Shown here: one piece after another, positions 20,639 through 28,062 of the stretch
Layout of the letters: each line of letters begins with the position of its first letter
Numbering within the stretch: the stretch's first letter is position 1
NCBI GenBank assembly: GCA_947631195.1
Contig: CANRKK010000015.1
Span: 1-45,764, forward strand
Origin: an uncultured Clostridia bacterium
Lineage (GTDB): Bacteria > Bacillota > Clostridia > Christensenellales > Borkfalkiaceae
DNA length: 45,764 nucleotides
Direction: 5' to 3'
Program-made: the position numbers and the translations under genes
Notes under the pieces: model-generated
Told to the model about the DNA's origin: nothing
The model's database searches: none
Seen by the model: the letters and a program-made list of their open reading frames with translations, nothing else

Positions 20639-21289
20639 ATGGCAACCAAAAAAACGGGAAAATCCGCGCAAAAAGCAAAGGATACAGCTCCGAAAGAGGT
20701 GATTTACTCGCTGGCGGCGGGCTCGCTGATATACGTCAAAACCGCCGATTTATGCCGCGCGTTCGGGAAAACGACGCAATGGATTGGCGAGCTCACGAAA
20801 AACGGCATTATCAGCAAGACAAACACGTCGCACGGATCGCTGTACGAGCTGTTTTCCTGCGTGAGTGCTTACACGTCAATGCTTGAGGAGCGTGTCAAGC
20901 GAGGCGACGAGGACACGGCGGAGGTGGAGCTTCGGCGAAAAAAAGTCGAAACGAAACTTAAAGAATCAAAAGCAGCAATCGAGGAAATTAAGGTCGGCGA
21001 ACTCCGCGGGAAAATGCACCGTTCCGAGGACGTGCAGAAAATGACCGCCGACTTGCTGTTTTACGTTCGGGGGAGTCTCAGAGCGTTAGCGGGGCGGTGT
21101 GCGTCAGCGTGCGCGGCATCTTCCGAGCCCGCCGAGGTACAAAAAATCATTGAAAAAGAGGTTTTCGCAATACTCGACGAACTGTCAAATTACAAATACG
21201 ATGCGGCAAGGTATGACGAGCTTGTTCGCGCAAGAATGAACCGCGAAATCGACGATTCTGCGGTTGACGCTGATGATTCCGAGGACTGA
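20639..21289 (+). CDS. Nu1-type terminase small subunit
   Basis: The ATG at 20639 has GGGGGATAGGGG upstream; a longer frame from 20513 lacks one. The 216-residue product starts with a winged-helix-like segment as in lambda Nu1 (SLIYVKTADLCRAFGKTTQWIGELTKNGIISKTNTSHGSLYELFSCVSAYTSML). It continues with a helical region rich in K/E and a C-terminal acidic tail. Nu1-type proteins recognise the cos/pac site and partner with GpA-type large subunits, as encoded at 22385. The pair is separated here by a HicAB cassette. Confidence 0.75.
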   Translation: MATKKTGKSAQKAKDTAPKEVIYSLAAGSLIYVKTADLCRAFGKTTQWIGELTKNGIISKTNTSHGSLYELFSCVSAYTSMLEERVKRGDEDTAEVELRRKKVETKLKESKAAIEEIKVGELRGKMHRSEDVQKMTADLLFYVRGSLRALAGRCASACAASSEPAEVQKIIEKEVFAILDELSNYKYDAARYDELVRARMNREIDDSAVDADDSED

Positions 21290-21315
21290 AAAAAACGCAT
21301 TAAAGCAAAAGGAAA

Positions 21316-21343
21316 AGCCCGAATGAGAATCAAACGGGCTCAT
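21316..21343. terminator. Hairpin after the Nu1-like gene
   Basis: AGCCCG (21316-21321) pairs with CGGGCT (21335-21340). On the minus strand it is followed by TTTTCCTTTT, while on the plus strand the T-content is poor. It may separate the terminase gene from the HicAB unit. Confidence 0.4.
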
Positions 21344-21467
21344 AAAATCGTACTTGTAGTACAATTCACGTAACAATAATATTATAACGCAATTACAGCA
21401 GTTTGTCAAGGTTTTTATATAAATTTTAAATTTTTTCGCAATTTTCGGGAAAAATTTAAAAAAGCAC

Positions 21468-21496
21468 TTGACAAATGCGCATAAAATGTGTATAAT
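21468..21496 (+). promoter_or_regulatory. Strong consensus promoter of the second HicAB unit
   Basis: TTGACA (21468-21473) and TATAAT (21491-21496) have a 17-base spacer, both boxes perfect. The HicAB cassette is therefore transcribed by the host RNA polymerase in the lysogen, independent of phage late control. Confidence 0.85.
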
Positions 21497-21516
21497 ATAA
21501 TTAAGAGGTGAGGGAA

Positions 21517-21690
21517 TTGAAAAAAGTTGACCTTGAACGGCTATTTAAAAAGAACGGTTGGCATTTTGACCGCAACGGTGGAAACCACGATGTTTGGATC
21601 AAAGGAAATCAAACTGAGGCAATCCCCAGACACCGTGAAATCAACGAAGCACTTGCAAAGGCACTTATTAAGAAGCACAACCTAAAATAA
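21517..21690 (+). CDS. hicA: HicA-family toxin (second pair)
   Basis: With the TTG at 21517 (AGGTGAGGG upstream) the product is 57 residues; an in-frame GTG at 21508 lies only about five bases after the likely transcript start. The HicA core is clear: LERLFKKNGWHFDRNGGNHDVWIKGNQTEAIPRHREINEALAKALIKKHNL, with the catalytic histidine in GGNHDVW. This subfamily differs from the first HicA at 1905. A hairpin (21693-21713) separates it from hicB. Confidence 0.85.
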   Translation: MKKVDLERLFKKNGWHFDRNGGNHDVWIKGNQTEAIPRHREINEALAKALIKKHNLK

Positions 21691-21692
21691 AT

Positions 21693-21713
21693 GCGGCTCC
21701 CAAAAGGAGCCGC
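21693..21713 (+). other. Hairpin between hicA and hicB
   Basis: GCGGCTCC-CAAAA-GGAGCCGC is a perfect 8-bp stem located two bases after the hicA stop. There is no T-run. It could stabilise the upstream mRNA or set the toxin:antitoxin ratio. Confidence 0.45.
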
Positions 21714-21734
21714 CTATGCGAAAGGAGTTAATTT

Positions 21735-22139
21735 ATGAAACAAGTATACCCCGTAATCTTCCGCGAAACAGAGGATAAAGTTCCATATTTTGTGGAAGTC
21801 CCCGATCTTGGGGCGATGACACAAGGTACAAGCCTTGAAAACGCCATAGAAATGGCGCGGGAAATTATCTGCATTACCGTAATTGAGCTGCAGAAAAAAG
21901 GCGAGACGATACCTGCTGCGTCCAATATCAGCGATTTAAAAGTTGATGACGAGTGTGCGATTGTTTCGCTGGTTGACGCTGATATTGACGCATACAAACG
22001 CAAAATGGAAGTGCGCTGCATACGAAAAAACTGTACAATTCCAATCTGGCTTAACGACGAAGCTGAAAAGGCGGGAATAAATTTCTCGAACGCTTTACAG
22101 CAGGGCTTGAAAACGGCACTCGGAATTGACAACGGATAA
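21735..22139 (+). CDS. hicB: HicB-family antitoxin with C-terminal DNA-binding domain
   Basis: The 134-residue product has the HicB N-terminal domain (YPVIFRETEDKVPYFVEVPDLGAMTQGTSLENAIEMAREIICITVIELQKKGETIP) and a C-terminal ribbon-helix-helix-like part (NCTIPIWLNDEAEKAGINFSNALQQGLKTALG), which would bind the operator and autoregulate. GAAAGGAG precedes the ATG. It is the antitoxin of the HicA at 21517 and is followed by a strong terminator, so the pair is a self-contained cassette. Confidence 0.9.
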   Translation: MKQVYPVIFRETEDKVPYFVEVPDLGAMTQGTSLENAIEMAREIICITVIELQKKGETIPAASNISDLKVDDECAIVSLVDADIDAYKRKMEVRCIRKNCTIPIWLNDEAEKAGINFSNALQQGLKTALGIDNG

Positions 22140-22144
22140 TTTTT

Positions 22145-22173
22145 CCCCGCTCAATATTGAGCGGGGCTTTTTT
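22145..22173 (+). terminator. Terminator of the second HicAB unit
   Basis: CCCCGCTC (22145-22152) and GAGCGGGG (22159-22166) flank AATATT, followed by CTTTTTT. Confidence 0.9.
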
Positions 22174-22247
22174 GTGTTTAATTTACGAAAATCGTAGTAT
22201 TTTGTACAGAATTACTAAAAACACTACAGACTTTTTGTGAAAAAAGA

Positions 22248-22290
22248 TGTCCCGAAAGTCCCGTATGTCCCGCGCGGAATATGCTATAAT
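22248..22290 (+). promoter_or_regulatory. Late-type promoter 2 with 9-nt phased repeats
   Basis: GTCCC occurs three times at exact 9-nt spacing (22249, 22258, 22267 within TGTCCC/AGTCCC/TGTCCC), then TATAAT at 22285-22290. The last repeat is followed by CGYGCG in both this promoter and the one at 15812. It drives the packaging and head genes. Confidence 0.7.
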
Positions 22291-22323
22291 ATAATTGCGA
22301 AAATATATCGAGCGGTTAGAAAG

Positions 22324-22351
22324 CGGCAGTTGCTGTTTTCTGCCGTTTTTT
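22324..22351 (+). terminator. Leader terminator/attenuator in the terminase operon
   Basis: CGGCAG (22324-22329) pairs with CTGCCG (22340-22345), followed directly by TTTTTTG. It lies 34 nt after the TATAAT box and before the first gene, so transcripts need to read through it. Confidence 0.7.
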
Positions 22352-22384
22352 GTTGTAGGCGAGGAGGTGTTCGGGGGTGAAAAT

Positions 22385-24292
22385 ATGGTGCGGGAAACCG
22401 AAAAGCAGCGCGAAAATAAAATCAACAGTTGCATTGCCAAAGTCCTCCGCGGCATCAAACCTCCGGAAGACCTTACAGTCGCTCAGTGGGCGGACAAAAA
22501 CCGCCGTCTGACGTCCGAATCGTCCGCCGAAGTCGGCAAATGGCGCACATCACGCACACCGTATATGCTGGATATCCTTAACAGCTTTACAGACCCGCGG
22601 ATTGAGCATATTGTGGTTGTCGCCGCGTCGCAGGTCGGCAAGTCCGAGCTGCTGAATAATATGATAGGCTATTGCATCGACCAAGACCCCGGACCTATAC
22701 TGCTTGTACAGCCGACGGTGGACGACGTAAAACGCTACTCCGAGATGAGAATTGCGCCTATGATACGCGAAACACCGTGCCTCAAGGGAAAAGTCGCAGA
22801 CCCGAAAACCCGCGACGGCGCGAATACCAAGCGGCAGAAAGCATTTCCGGGCGGCGTTTTGGTGCTTACGGGCTCCAACGTTCCGCACGACCTATGCTCT
22901 ATGCCGATACGGTATTTGTTTGGCGACGAACGCGACCGCTGGGCGGAGTCCGCGGGGTCTGAGGGCGACCCGTGGGAGCTTGCAAAAGCGCGTCTGCGTA
23001 CATTTTACAATCGCAAAATGGTTGAGGTATCGACCCCGACAATAAAGGGCGCGAGCGCGATTGAGAAATCATACCAAATCGGCACAATGGAGCGGTGGTT
23101 GACGGAGTGTCCGCATTGCAAGGGATACTCGGAAATACAGTTTGAAAATATCCGATTTGATTATGAAACAAACGAAAAAGGCGATGAAAAAATATTTTCG
23201 ATTAAAAAAATTTGGTACGTTTGCCCACTTTGCGGCGCGATTTCGGACGAAAATAAAATGAAATCTCAGCCCGCGAAATGGGTAGCTGACTCGCCGGATG
23301 CTCTGACGGAACATAAAACACGCTCGTTTTGGCTTACTGCGTGGGTGTCGCCGTGGGCGACGTGGAAAAACATTATACTGCAATTCCTTCAAGCGGGGAA
23401 CGACTCCGCGAAACTGCAAGTAGTGTACAACACTCAATTCGGGAAGCTTTGGGAAAACCGCGGCGATATGGATACCGAGGAGGACGTTATGGCGCGCCGC
23501 GAGGACTATGACGCGGAAGTTCCCGACGGAGTGCTGGTGCTGACGTGCGGCGTGGATACGCAGGACAATCGCCTTGAATATGAAGTTGTAGGGCACGGAC
23601 ATTTTGGCGAAACGTGGGGAATAAAGCACGGTGTGATTATGGGCAGACCCGACACCGATGAAGTGTGGGAGCGGTTGGACGACGTGATAAATCACAAATA
23701 CCGCTTTAAAAACGGGGTGTCACTCCCTGTAACGTTGACGTTTGTTGACGAGGGCGGACATTTCACGCAGGAAGTGCGCCAACGCTGCCGCGAGCGGCAA
23801 GGCAGACAGGTTTTCGCGATAAAGGGTGCAAACCGCGACATTGCGTTTACGACTCCGCCCAGACAGCAAAAAATTGTAATCGGCGGGAAATCGGTCGGAA
23901 CGGTGTGGGTATACGAAATAGGCGTAAATGCGGGAAAGCAAAAAATTGTAGACAATCTGCGGGTAAAAACGCCCGGAGCGAATTATTGCCACTTCCCGCG
24001 CCGCGACGATTACGGCAAGCAGTATTTTAATCAACTGATGTCGGAGCATTTGACATACAATAAAACGAAAAGTAAGCTCGTTTGGGAAAAAATCCCCGGA
24101 CACGAGCGGAACGAGGCTTTCGATATCCGCAACTACAATTTAGCGGCGATCGCGGCGCTTGACCCGGATTTTGACGCGATAGAACAGCGCATCAGAAACG
24201 CAGTACTCGACGGCGAGAAAGTCAAAAAAAGCGTTTTGCCGAAAGCTCCGAAAAAGAAAAAACGGCGCATAGACGCCTTTGATGAGTGGTGA
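22385..24292 (+). CDS. Terminase large subunit, lambda GpA type
   Basis: The 635-residue product from the ATG at 22385 has the packaging ATPase with Walker A VAASQVGKSELL (ASQVGKS at about 81-87) and a Walker B-like IRYLFGDERDRW near 180. It also has a GpA-type zinc ribbon (ECPHCKG...CPLCGA) around 240-290, and a C-terminal nuclease domain with CGVDTQDNRLEYEVVGHG and TFVDEGGHFTQEV. The C-terminus is basic (PKAPKKKKRRIDAF). It cuts concatemers and drives DNA into the procapsid, with the Nu1-like partner at 20639. Confidence 0.95.
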   Translation: MVRETEKQRENKINSCIAKVLRGIKPPEDLTVAQWADKNRRLTSESSAEVGKWRTSRTPYMLDILNSFTDPRIEHIVVVAASQVGKSELLNNMIGYCIDQDPGPILLVQPTVDDVKRYSEMRIAPMIRETPCLKGKVADPKTRDGANTKRQKAFPGGVLVLTGSNVPHDLCSMPIRYLFGDERDRWAESAGSEGDPWELAKARLRTFYNRKMVEVSTPTIKGASAIEKSYQIGTMERWLTECPHCKGYSEIQFENIRFDYETNEKGDEKIFSIKKIWYVCPLCGAISDENKMKSQPAKWVADSPDALTEHKTRSFWLTAWVSPWATWKNIILQFLQAGNDSAKLQVVYNTQFGKLWENRGDMDTEEDVMARREDYDAEVPDGVLVLTCGVDTQDNRLEYEVVGHGHFGETWGIKHGVIMGRPDTDEVWERLDDVINHKYRFKNGVSLPVTLTFVDEGGHFTQEVRQRCRERQGRQVFAIKGANRDIAFTTPPRQQKIVIGGKSVGTVWVYEIGVNAGKQKIVDNLRVKTPGANYCHFPRRDDYGKQYFNQLMSEHLTYNKTKSKLVWEKIPGHERNEAFDIRNYNLAAIAALDPDFDAIEQRIRNAVLDGEKVKKSVLPKAPKKKKRRIDAFDEW

Positions 24293-24297
24293 TAAAT

Positions 24298-24552
24298 ATG
24301 ATAAAAGTCGAAACAGCGCGAAAAATGTACGAATACTACACAAAGCGCATTGACCAGCTTATACAAGCGCAGGAAGCGTTGACGGGCGGAGTCAAAAGCT
24401 ACACGATAGGCGACAGGCAGATGACATACCGCGACCTTGACTCAATTTCCGAGGAGCTTGAAAGGGCTGTGCAAATGCAGGCGTACTATGACGCGATTTT
24501 ACACGGCAGACCTACGCGGAAAATAACCGCAATCATACCCACCGACAGGTAA
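24298..24552 (+). CDS. Head-tail connector/gpW-like (DUF6148-type) protein
   Basis: The ATG at 24298 gives 84 residues (MIKVETARKMYEYYTKRIDQLIQAQEALTGGVKSYTIGDRQMTYRDLDSISEELERAVQM). Two helices joined by a 'SYTIGDRQMTYRDL' hairpin match the DUF6148/gpW-like family, which sits between terminase and portal genes and completes heads in lambda-like phages. An in-frame GTG at 24286 overlaps the upstream stop. Confidence 0.75.
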   Translation: MIKVETARKMYEYYTKRIDQLIQAQEALTGGVKSYTIGDRQMTYRDLDSISEELERAVQMQAYYDAILHGRPTRKITAIIPTDR

Positions 24553-24812
24553 CGGACATTACTCTTCGGAGTTTGTCGCGGATAAGCGGCAGGTGTTTCT
24601 CCGGCCTGCCCTGCATCCGCTTAGAAAAAATAAAATGCCTTGCTTTTTTGCAGGGCATTTTTGTTTGGTTTTGTTTTTCCGTAGCAGCCGCGGCGTTTTG
24701 GCGGGCTTTTATCCTTTCCTCCCGCAGCGGTGCGTTACGTCGTGACTGCTACGGAAAGGCAAAACTAAAAATGTGCGAAATCAATCGGGGAGCAGTGTGA
24801 GGGGGTAAAGCT
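24553..24812 (+). ncRNA. Structured intergenic region, possible non-coding RNA
   Basis: No credible gene lies here. Three structures follow each other: GCGGAT...GGCAGG...CCTGCC...ATCCGC (24578-24620, two nested 6-bp stems); an 11-bp terminator stem (24633-24643 / 24650-24660) with a T-rich tail; and a 24-bp stem, all paired if three G-T pairs are allowed, between 24664-24687 and 24746-24769, with an inner GCGGG/CCCGC hairpin. A separate RNA, or a packaging-site structure, is possible. Confidence 0.4.
24633..24667 (+). terminator. Terminator after the gpW-like gene
   Basis: AAATGCCTTGC (24633-24643) pairs with GCAGGGCATTT (24650-24660) around TTTTTT, followed by TTGTTTGG. It would end or thin transcripts between the terminase genes and the nuclease/portal genes. 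Confidence 0.75.
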
Positions 24813-25205
24813 ATGAATCATATTGAGGATTCCGAGCAAATGACCTTGTTTGAGTGGGCACATTTGCAGTCGGGAAAATATCCTGAACTGGTTCTGCTTT
24901 TCCACATTCCGAACGGCGGAAAACGAGACGCACGTGAGGCGGCACGCTTTAAGAAAATGGGCGTAAAGCCCGGTGTTCCCGATATGTTCTTGCCGGTCGC
25001 CAAGGGCGGGTTTAACGGCTTATTTATCGAACTTAAAGCAAAAGGCGGCAGACTATCAGACTACCAAACAAAATGGCTTAAAGAATTAAGCAAACAGGAA
25101 TATGCCGCGTGCGTGTGCTTTGGGTTTGAGGAGGCGAAAAATGATCTGCTGCAATATCTAAACGGGAAAATGCAGAAAAACGATTTTGCAATCGACTGCA
25201 AATAA
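24813..25205 (+). CDS. VRR-NUC domain nuclease
   Basis: The 130-residue product has the VRR-NUC (PD-(D/E)XK) pattern: FEWAHLQSGKYPELVLLFHIPNGGKR, then GVKPGVPDMFLPVAKGGFNGLFIELKAKGGRLSDYQTKWLKELSKQEYAACVCFGFEEA. The D of PDMF and E-x-K of ELKAK are the metal-binding catalytic residues. Stand-alone VRR-NUC proteins are frequent in phages near packaging or replication genes and probably resolve branched DNA. GAGGGGGTAAAGCT precedes the ATG. The dispersed palindrome covers its last codons. Confidence 0.9.
   Translation: MNHIEDSEQMTLFEWAHLQSGKYPELVLLFHIPNGGKRDAREAARFKKMGVKPGVPDMFLPVAKGGFNGLFIELKAKGGRLSDYQTKWLKELSKQEYAACVCFGFEEAKNDLLQYLNGKMQKNDFAIDCK
25184..25203. repeat. Dispersed palindrome, site F (end of VRR-NUC gene)
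   Basis: TTTTGCAATCGACTGCAAAT keeps both arms and the central CG. It encodes the last residues FAIDCK and overlaps the stop, placing it at the border between the nuclease cassette and the head module. Confidence 0.6.
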
Positions 25206-25212
25206 AAGATAC

Positions 25213-25258
25213 TGCCGAAAGCGTTTTTGCGATAAAGAGCGTTTGCGGCAATATTTTT
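25213..25258 (+). terminator. Terminator-like hairpin before the portal gene
   Basis: TGCCG (25213-25217) pairs with CGGCA (25246-25250), with additional inner pairing, followed by ATATTTTTTATTG. It isolates the nuclease gene from the portal operon. The rest of 25259-25358 holds nothing I can identify. Confidence 0.5.
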
Positions 25259-25358
25259 TATTGCCCGTCGAGCAGGCACACGCGAACACAGAGCCAAACA
25301 ATGTATTTTAAGTCTGATTTATCGGTGTGCCTGCAAGCGCGGGAGAAATGGAGAAATA

Positions 25359-26900
25359 ATGGGCAAATCAAAAAAAGTAATCGCGAGCGGATATAGCGCC
25401 GCGGGAGCCTCGTATGAAAAGCGTGCGCTTAGAGGCTTTATTGCTCGGTCAACCTCGCCGACAGAGGATATTGATTTTGCGAATTCCACGCTCAGACAGC
25501 GCGGAAGAATGCTCTGTATGGCGTCTCCGATAGCCGCCGCAGCAATCAACACCAACCGCACAAAGATTGTCGGAACAGGCCTCAAGATGAAACCTTGCAT
25601 TGACACGCAGCGGCTCGGGCTTTCCGACGCAGAGGCAAAGCGGTGGCGCATGAAAACCGAGGCAGAGTTTGCGCTTTGGGCGGAAAACAAAAATTATTCC
25701 GACGCGCTCGGAATGAATAATTTTTACGAGCTGCAATCGTTGGCGGTGAAGTCGTGGCTGATGAGCGGAGATGTATTTGTAGCTTTAAAACGCGGCAAAA
25801 CAAGTCCTATAAATCCGTACTCTCTCAGACTGCAATTGATAGAGGCGGACAGAGTATGCACGCCGAATACTGCAAACAACGGTATATACGGATTTACGGA
25901 GGGCGAAAACAAGTCCAACGGAAACATTATACACGACGGTGTGGAAGTTGACTCCGGCGGAAGAGTTGTAGCATATCACATTTGCGACATCTATCCCAAC
26001 AGCGGCTTTTATTACAACCCAAAAAAGAAACCGAACTGGACGCGCGTTGAGGCGGTCGGCAAAAAAACGGGAATATCAAATATTTTGCACATTATGGATG
26101 CGGAACGTCCCGACCAGTATCGCGGTGTGAGTTATCTTGCGCCCGTGATTGAGGTGATTTTGCAACAGCGTAGATACACCGAGAGCGAGCTGACGGCGGC
26201 GATAGTGCAAACGTATTTTTCTATGATAATTAAAACGGAAGCAGACAGCTCGGATTTGCCGTATTTAACACCTAACGAGGACGGCGAAACCGACCGCGAA
26301 ACCCCCGAACTCGGTCCGCGAGAAACGGTTGAACTCGGTCCGGGAGAAGATGCTATATTTGGCAATCCCAACATTCCGACAGCGGGATTTGACGCATTTA
26401 CGCAGGCGATAACAAAGCTCGTCGGCGCGGCATTGGAAATACCGCACGACGTGCTGATGAAAGAGTTTAACAGCTCGTATTCCGCGTCTAAGGGTGCGCT
26501 TGAGGAAGCCTGGGAAATGTTTCGAATGCGGCGTGCGTGGTTTGTTTCGGACTTTTGCAAGCCGATATACGAGGCGTGGCTTGCGGAGGCTGTCGCGCGT
26601 GGGAGAATTTCCGCGCCCGGCTTTTTCACAGACCCCGCTATTCGAGCGGCTTGGAGCGGAACGCGGTGGGACGGTCCTGCGCAGACGCACCTTGACCCGC
26701 TTAAAGAGGCAAACGCAAATGCCGTGGTAGTCGCAAACGGCTGGAAGACTAACGAGCAGGTGACCCGCGAGTATTACAACGGCAATTTCGAAGAAAATAT
26801 ACAGGCACTCGCCAACGAGAACGCTATTTCAAACGGCGTCCTTACGAAAAGTGGCAATTATAGAGAGGAGAAAGAAGACGATGGCAACAGCGAAGAATAA
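25359..26900 (+). CDS. Portal protein, lambda gpB family
   Basis: The 513-residue product has the lambda-type portal layout: an N-terminal SYEKRALRGFIARSTSPTEDIDFANSTLRQRGRMLCMASPIAAAAINTNRTKIVGTGLKMKP, a central clip/stem region with HIMDAERPDQYRGVSYLAPVI, and C-terminal GAALEIPHDVLMKEFNSSYSASKGALEEAWEMF. Twelve copies form the DNA gate at one capsid vertex. GGAGAAATA precedes the ATG. It overlaps the protease gene start by 20 bases, as in lambda-like head operons. Confidence 0.93.
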   Translation: MGKSKKVIASGYSAAGASYEKRALRGFIARSTSPTEDIDFANSTLRQRGRMLCMASPIAAAAINTNRTKIVGTGLKMKPCIDTQRLGLSDAEAKRWRMKTEAEFALWAENKNYSDALGMNNFYELQSLAVKSWLMSGDVFVALKRGKTSPINPYSLRLQLIEADRVCTPNTANNGIYGFTEGENKSNGNIIHDGVEVDSGGRVVAYHICDIYPNSGFYYNPKKKPNWTRVEAVGKKTGISNILHIMDAERPDQYRGVSYLAPVIEVILQQRRYTESELTAAIVQTYFSMIIKTEADSSDLPYLTPNEDGETDRETPELGPRETVELGPGEDAIFGNPNIPTAGFDAFTQAITKLVGAALEIPHDVLMKEFNSSYSASKGALEEAWEMFRMRRAWFVSDFCKPIYEAWLAEAVARGRISAPGFFTDPAIRAAWSGTRWDGPAQTHLDPLKEANANAVVVANGWKTNEQVTREYYNGNFEENIQALANENAISNGVLTKSGNYREEKEDDGNSEE

Positions 26901-28062
26901 AAGCGTAAAAAACTACAGCATTGCTGCGAATAACGACGTTGTCGATATGGAACTTTACGGGAATATTGTGACCGACCGCCCAAAAGATTATCATACCGGC
27001 AACCCGTCTGATGATTCATACATCGTTCAAAGCGAGCTCGTGAAAGAAATTGACGGCATAGGAACTCCGAAAACGCTGAATATAAGAATAAGCTCGTTTG
27101 GCGGGGAAGTGGTCGCGGCGCTTGTAATTTACAATCGTTTGCGTGAACTTTCCGCAAAGGGTACGCAGATAAACTGCACCGTGGATGGTGCGGCAATGTC
27201 TGCGGGAACGCTTATCATCTGTGCTTCGAACAAAGTAAGCGCAACGGAATCAAGCCTTATTATGATCCATAAGTCGCTTACACTTTGTTTCGGCTGGTAT
27301 AATGCGGACGAACTCCGTAAGATTGCTACGGAAAATGACGCATACGACAAAACAATTTGTGCGGCATACAAGCGCAAAACGGGAAAAGACGAAAATGAGC
27401 TTTATACAATGATGAGCGAGGAACGCTACATGACGGGAAAAGAGGCGCTTGAGCTTGGCTTTGTGGACGAACTGCTCGAAACCGACGACACTCCCGAAAT
27501 TGCGGCATCTGAAGATAAAAAAACACTTTATGTCGGCGGCAAAAGAGTCGCGCTTTTCGGCGCAAAATGCCCCGAAATTATTCCCACGGTAGCTTTGACG
27601 CCTGCGCCCGAAACCGCAGGCGGAGTTACAAATAAAAACGAAAAAACCGATGAAGGAGGTAACACAATGAGCAGCAAAGATAGTGCAAACACTCTTGACG
27701 CACAGACCAGCGAGGAAACTATCGCAAAGGCTATTGCAGAGGAGCGCGAAAGAATCCGCAAAATCGATGAAATCGCACAGCGGTTTGACGAGAAAACCGT
27801 AAAAAGTGCGAAGTACGACAAGCCGTGTACCGCAGAGGAAATGGCATACAAGGCGGCGGTGGAAAGCGCGAAACTCGGCAAGAACTTCTTGCGCGATATG
27901 ACGGACGACAACCGTGCGTCTGACGTGCAAAAGGTAACGCAGTCCTCGGCTCCCGATGAGACAAACGCAGGAAACGATAGTGACGAGAACAAAACGGAAG
28001 AGCAGAAAATGGCCGAGGCGAGGGCGTTCTTCAAAAAGGCTATGGGAGGTGAAGCAAAATGA
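26881..28062 (+). CDS. ClpP-type head maturation protease with scaffold tail
   Basis: The ATG at 26881 follows GAGAGGAGAAAG. The 393-residue product has a ClpP/S49-like protease domain (about 10-210): oxyanion turn SSFGGEV, catalytic Ser107 in DGAAMSAGTLI, His130 in IMIHKS. The C-terminal 130 residues are acidic/helical (ERERIRKIDEIAQRFDEKTVKSAKYD...) and act as scaffold. A strong internal start in the same frame (27667) would make the scaffold alone, as with lambda C/Nu3. The protease trims scaffold and capsid proteins during procapsid maturation. Confidence 0.93.
   Translation: MATAKNKSVKNYSIAANNDVVDMELYGNIVTDRPKDYHTGNPSDDSYIVQSELVKEIDGIGTPKTLNIRISSFGGEVVAALVIYNRLRELSAKGTQINCTVDGAAMSAGTLIICASNKVSATESSLIMIHKSLTLCFGWYNADELRKIATENDAYDKTICAAYKRKTGKDENELYTMMSEERYMTGKEALELGFVDELLETDDTPEIAASEDKKTLYVGGKRVALFGAKCPEIIPTVALTPAPETAGGVTNKNEKTDEGGNTMSSKDSANTLDAQTSEETIAKAIAEERERIRKIDEIAQRFDEKTVKSAKYDKPCTAEEMAYKAAVESAKLGKNFLRDMTDDNRASDVQKVTQSSAPDETNAGNDSDENKTEEQKMAEARAFFKKAMGGEAK
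27667..28062 (+). CDS. Nested scaffolding protein (lambda Nu3-like)
   Basis: Within the protease gene and in its frame, GAAGGAGGT (27652-27660) stands six bases before the ATG at 27667. This is a better ribosome site than that of many genes in this window. The product would be 131 residues, MSSKDSANTLDAQTSEETIAKAIAEERERIRKIDEIAQ... to the shared stop, highly charged and helical as expected for a scaffold. This copies the lambda C/Nu3 arrangement, allowing excess scaffold over protease. It is inferred from the start signal and the known analogue. Confidence 0.7.
   Translation: MSSKDSANTLDAQTSEETIAKAIAEERERIRKIDEIAQRFDEKTVKSAKYDKPCTAEEMAYKAAVESAKLGKNFLRDMTDDNRASDVQKVTQSSAPDETNAGNDSDENKTEEQKMAEARAFFKKAMGGEAK

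Noticed and set aside
24573-24800. Open frame of 75 codons in the structured gap
   Set aside because: It runs straight through a terminator and a long inverted repeat and lacks a ribosome site.
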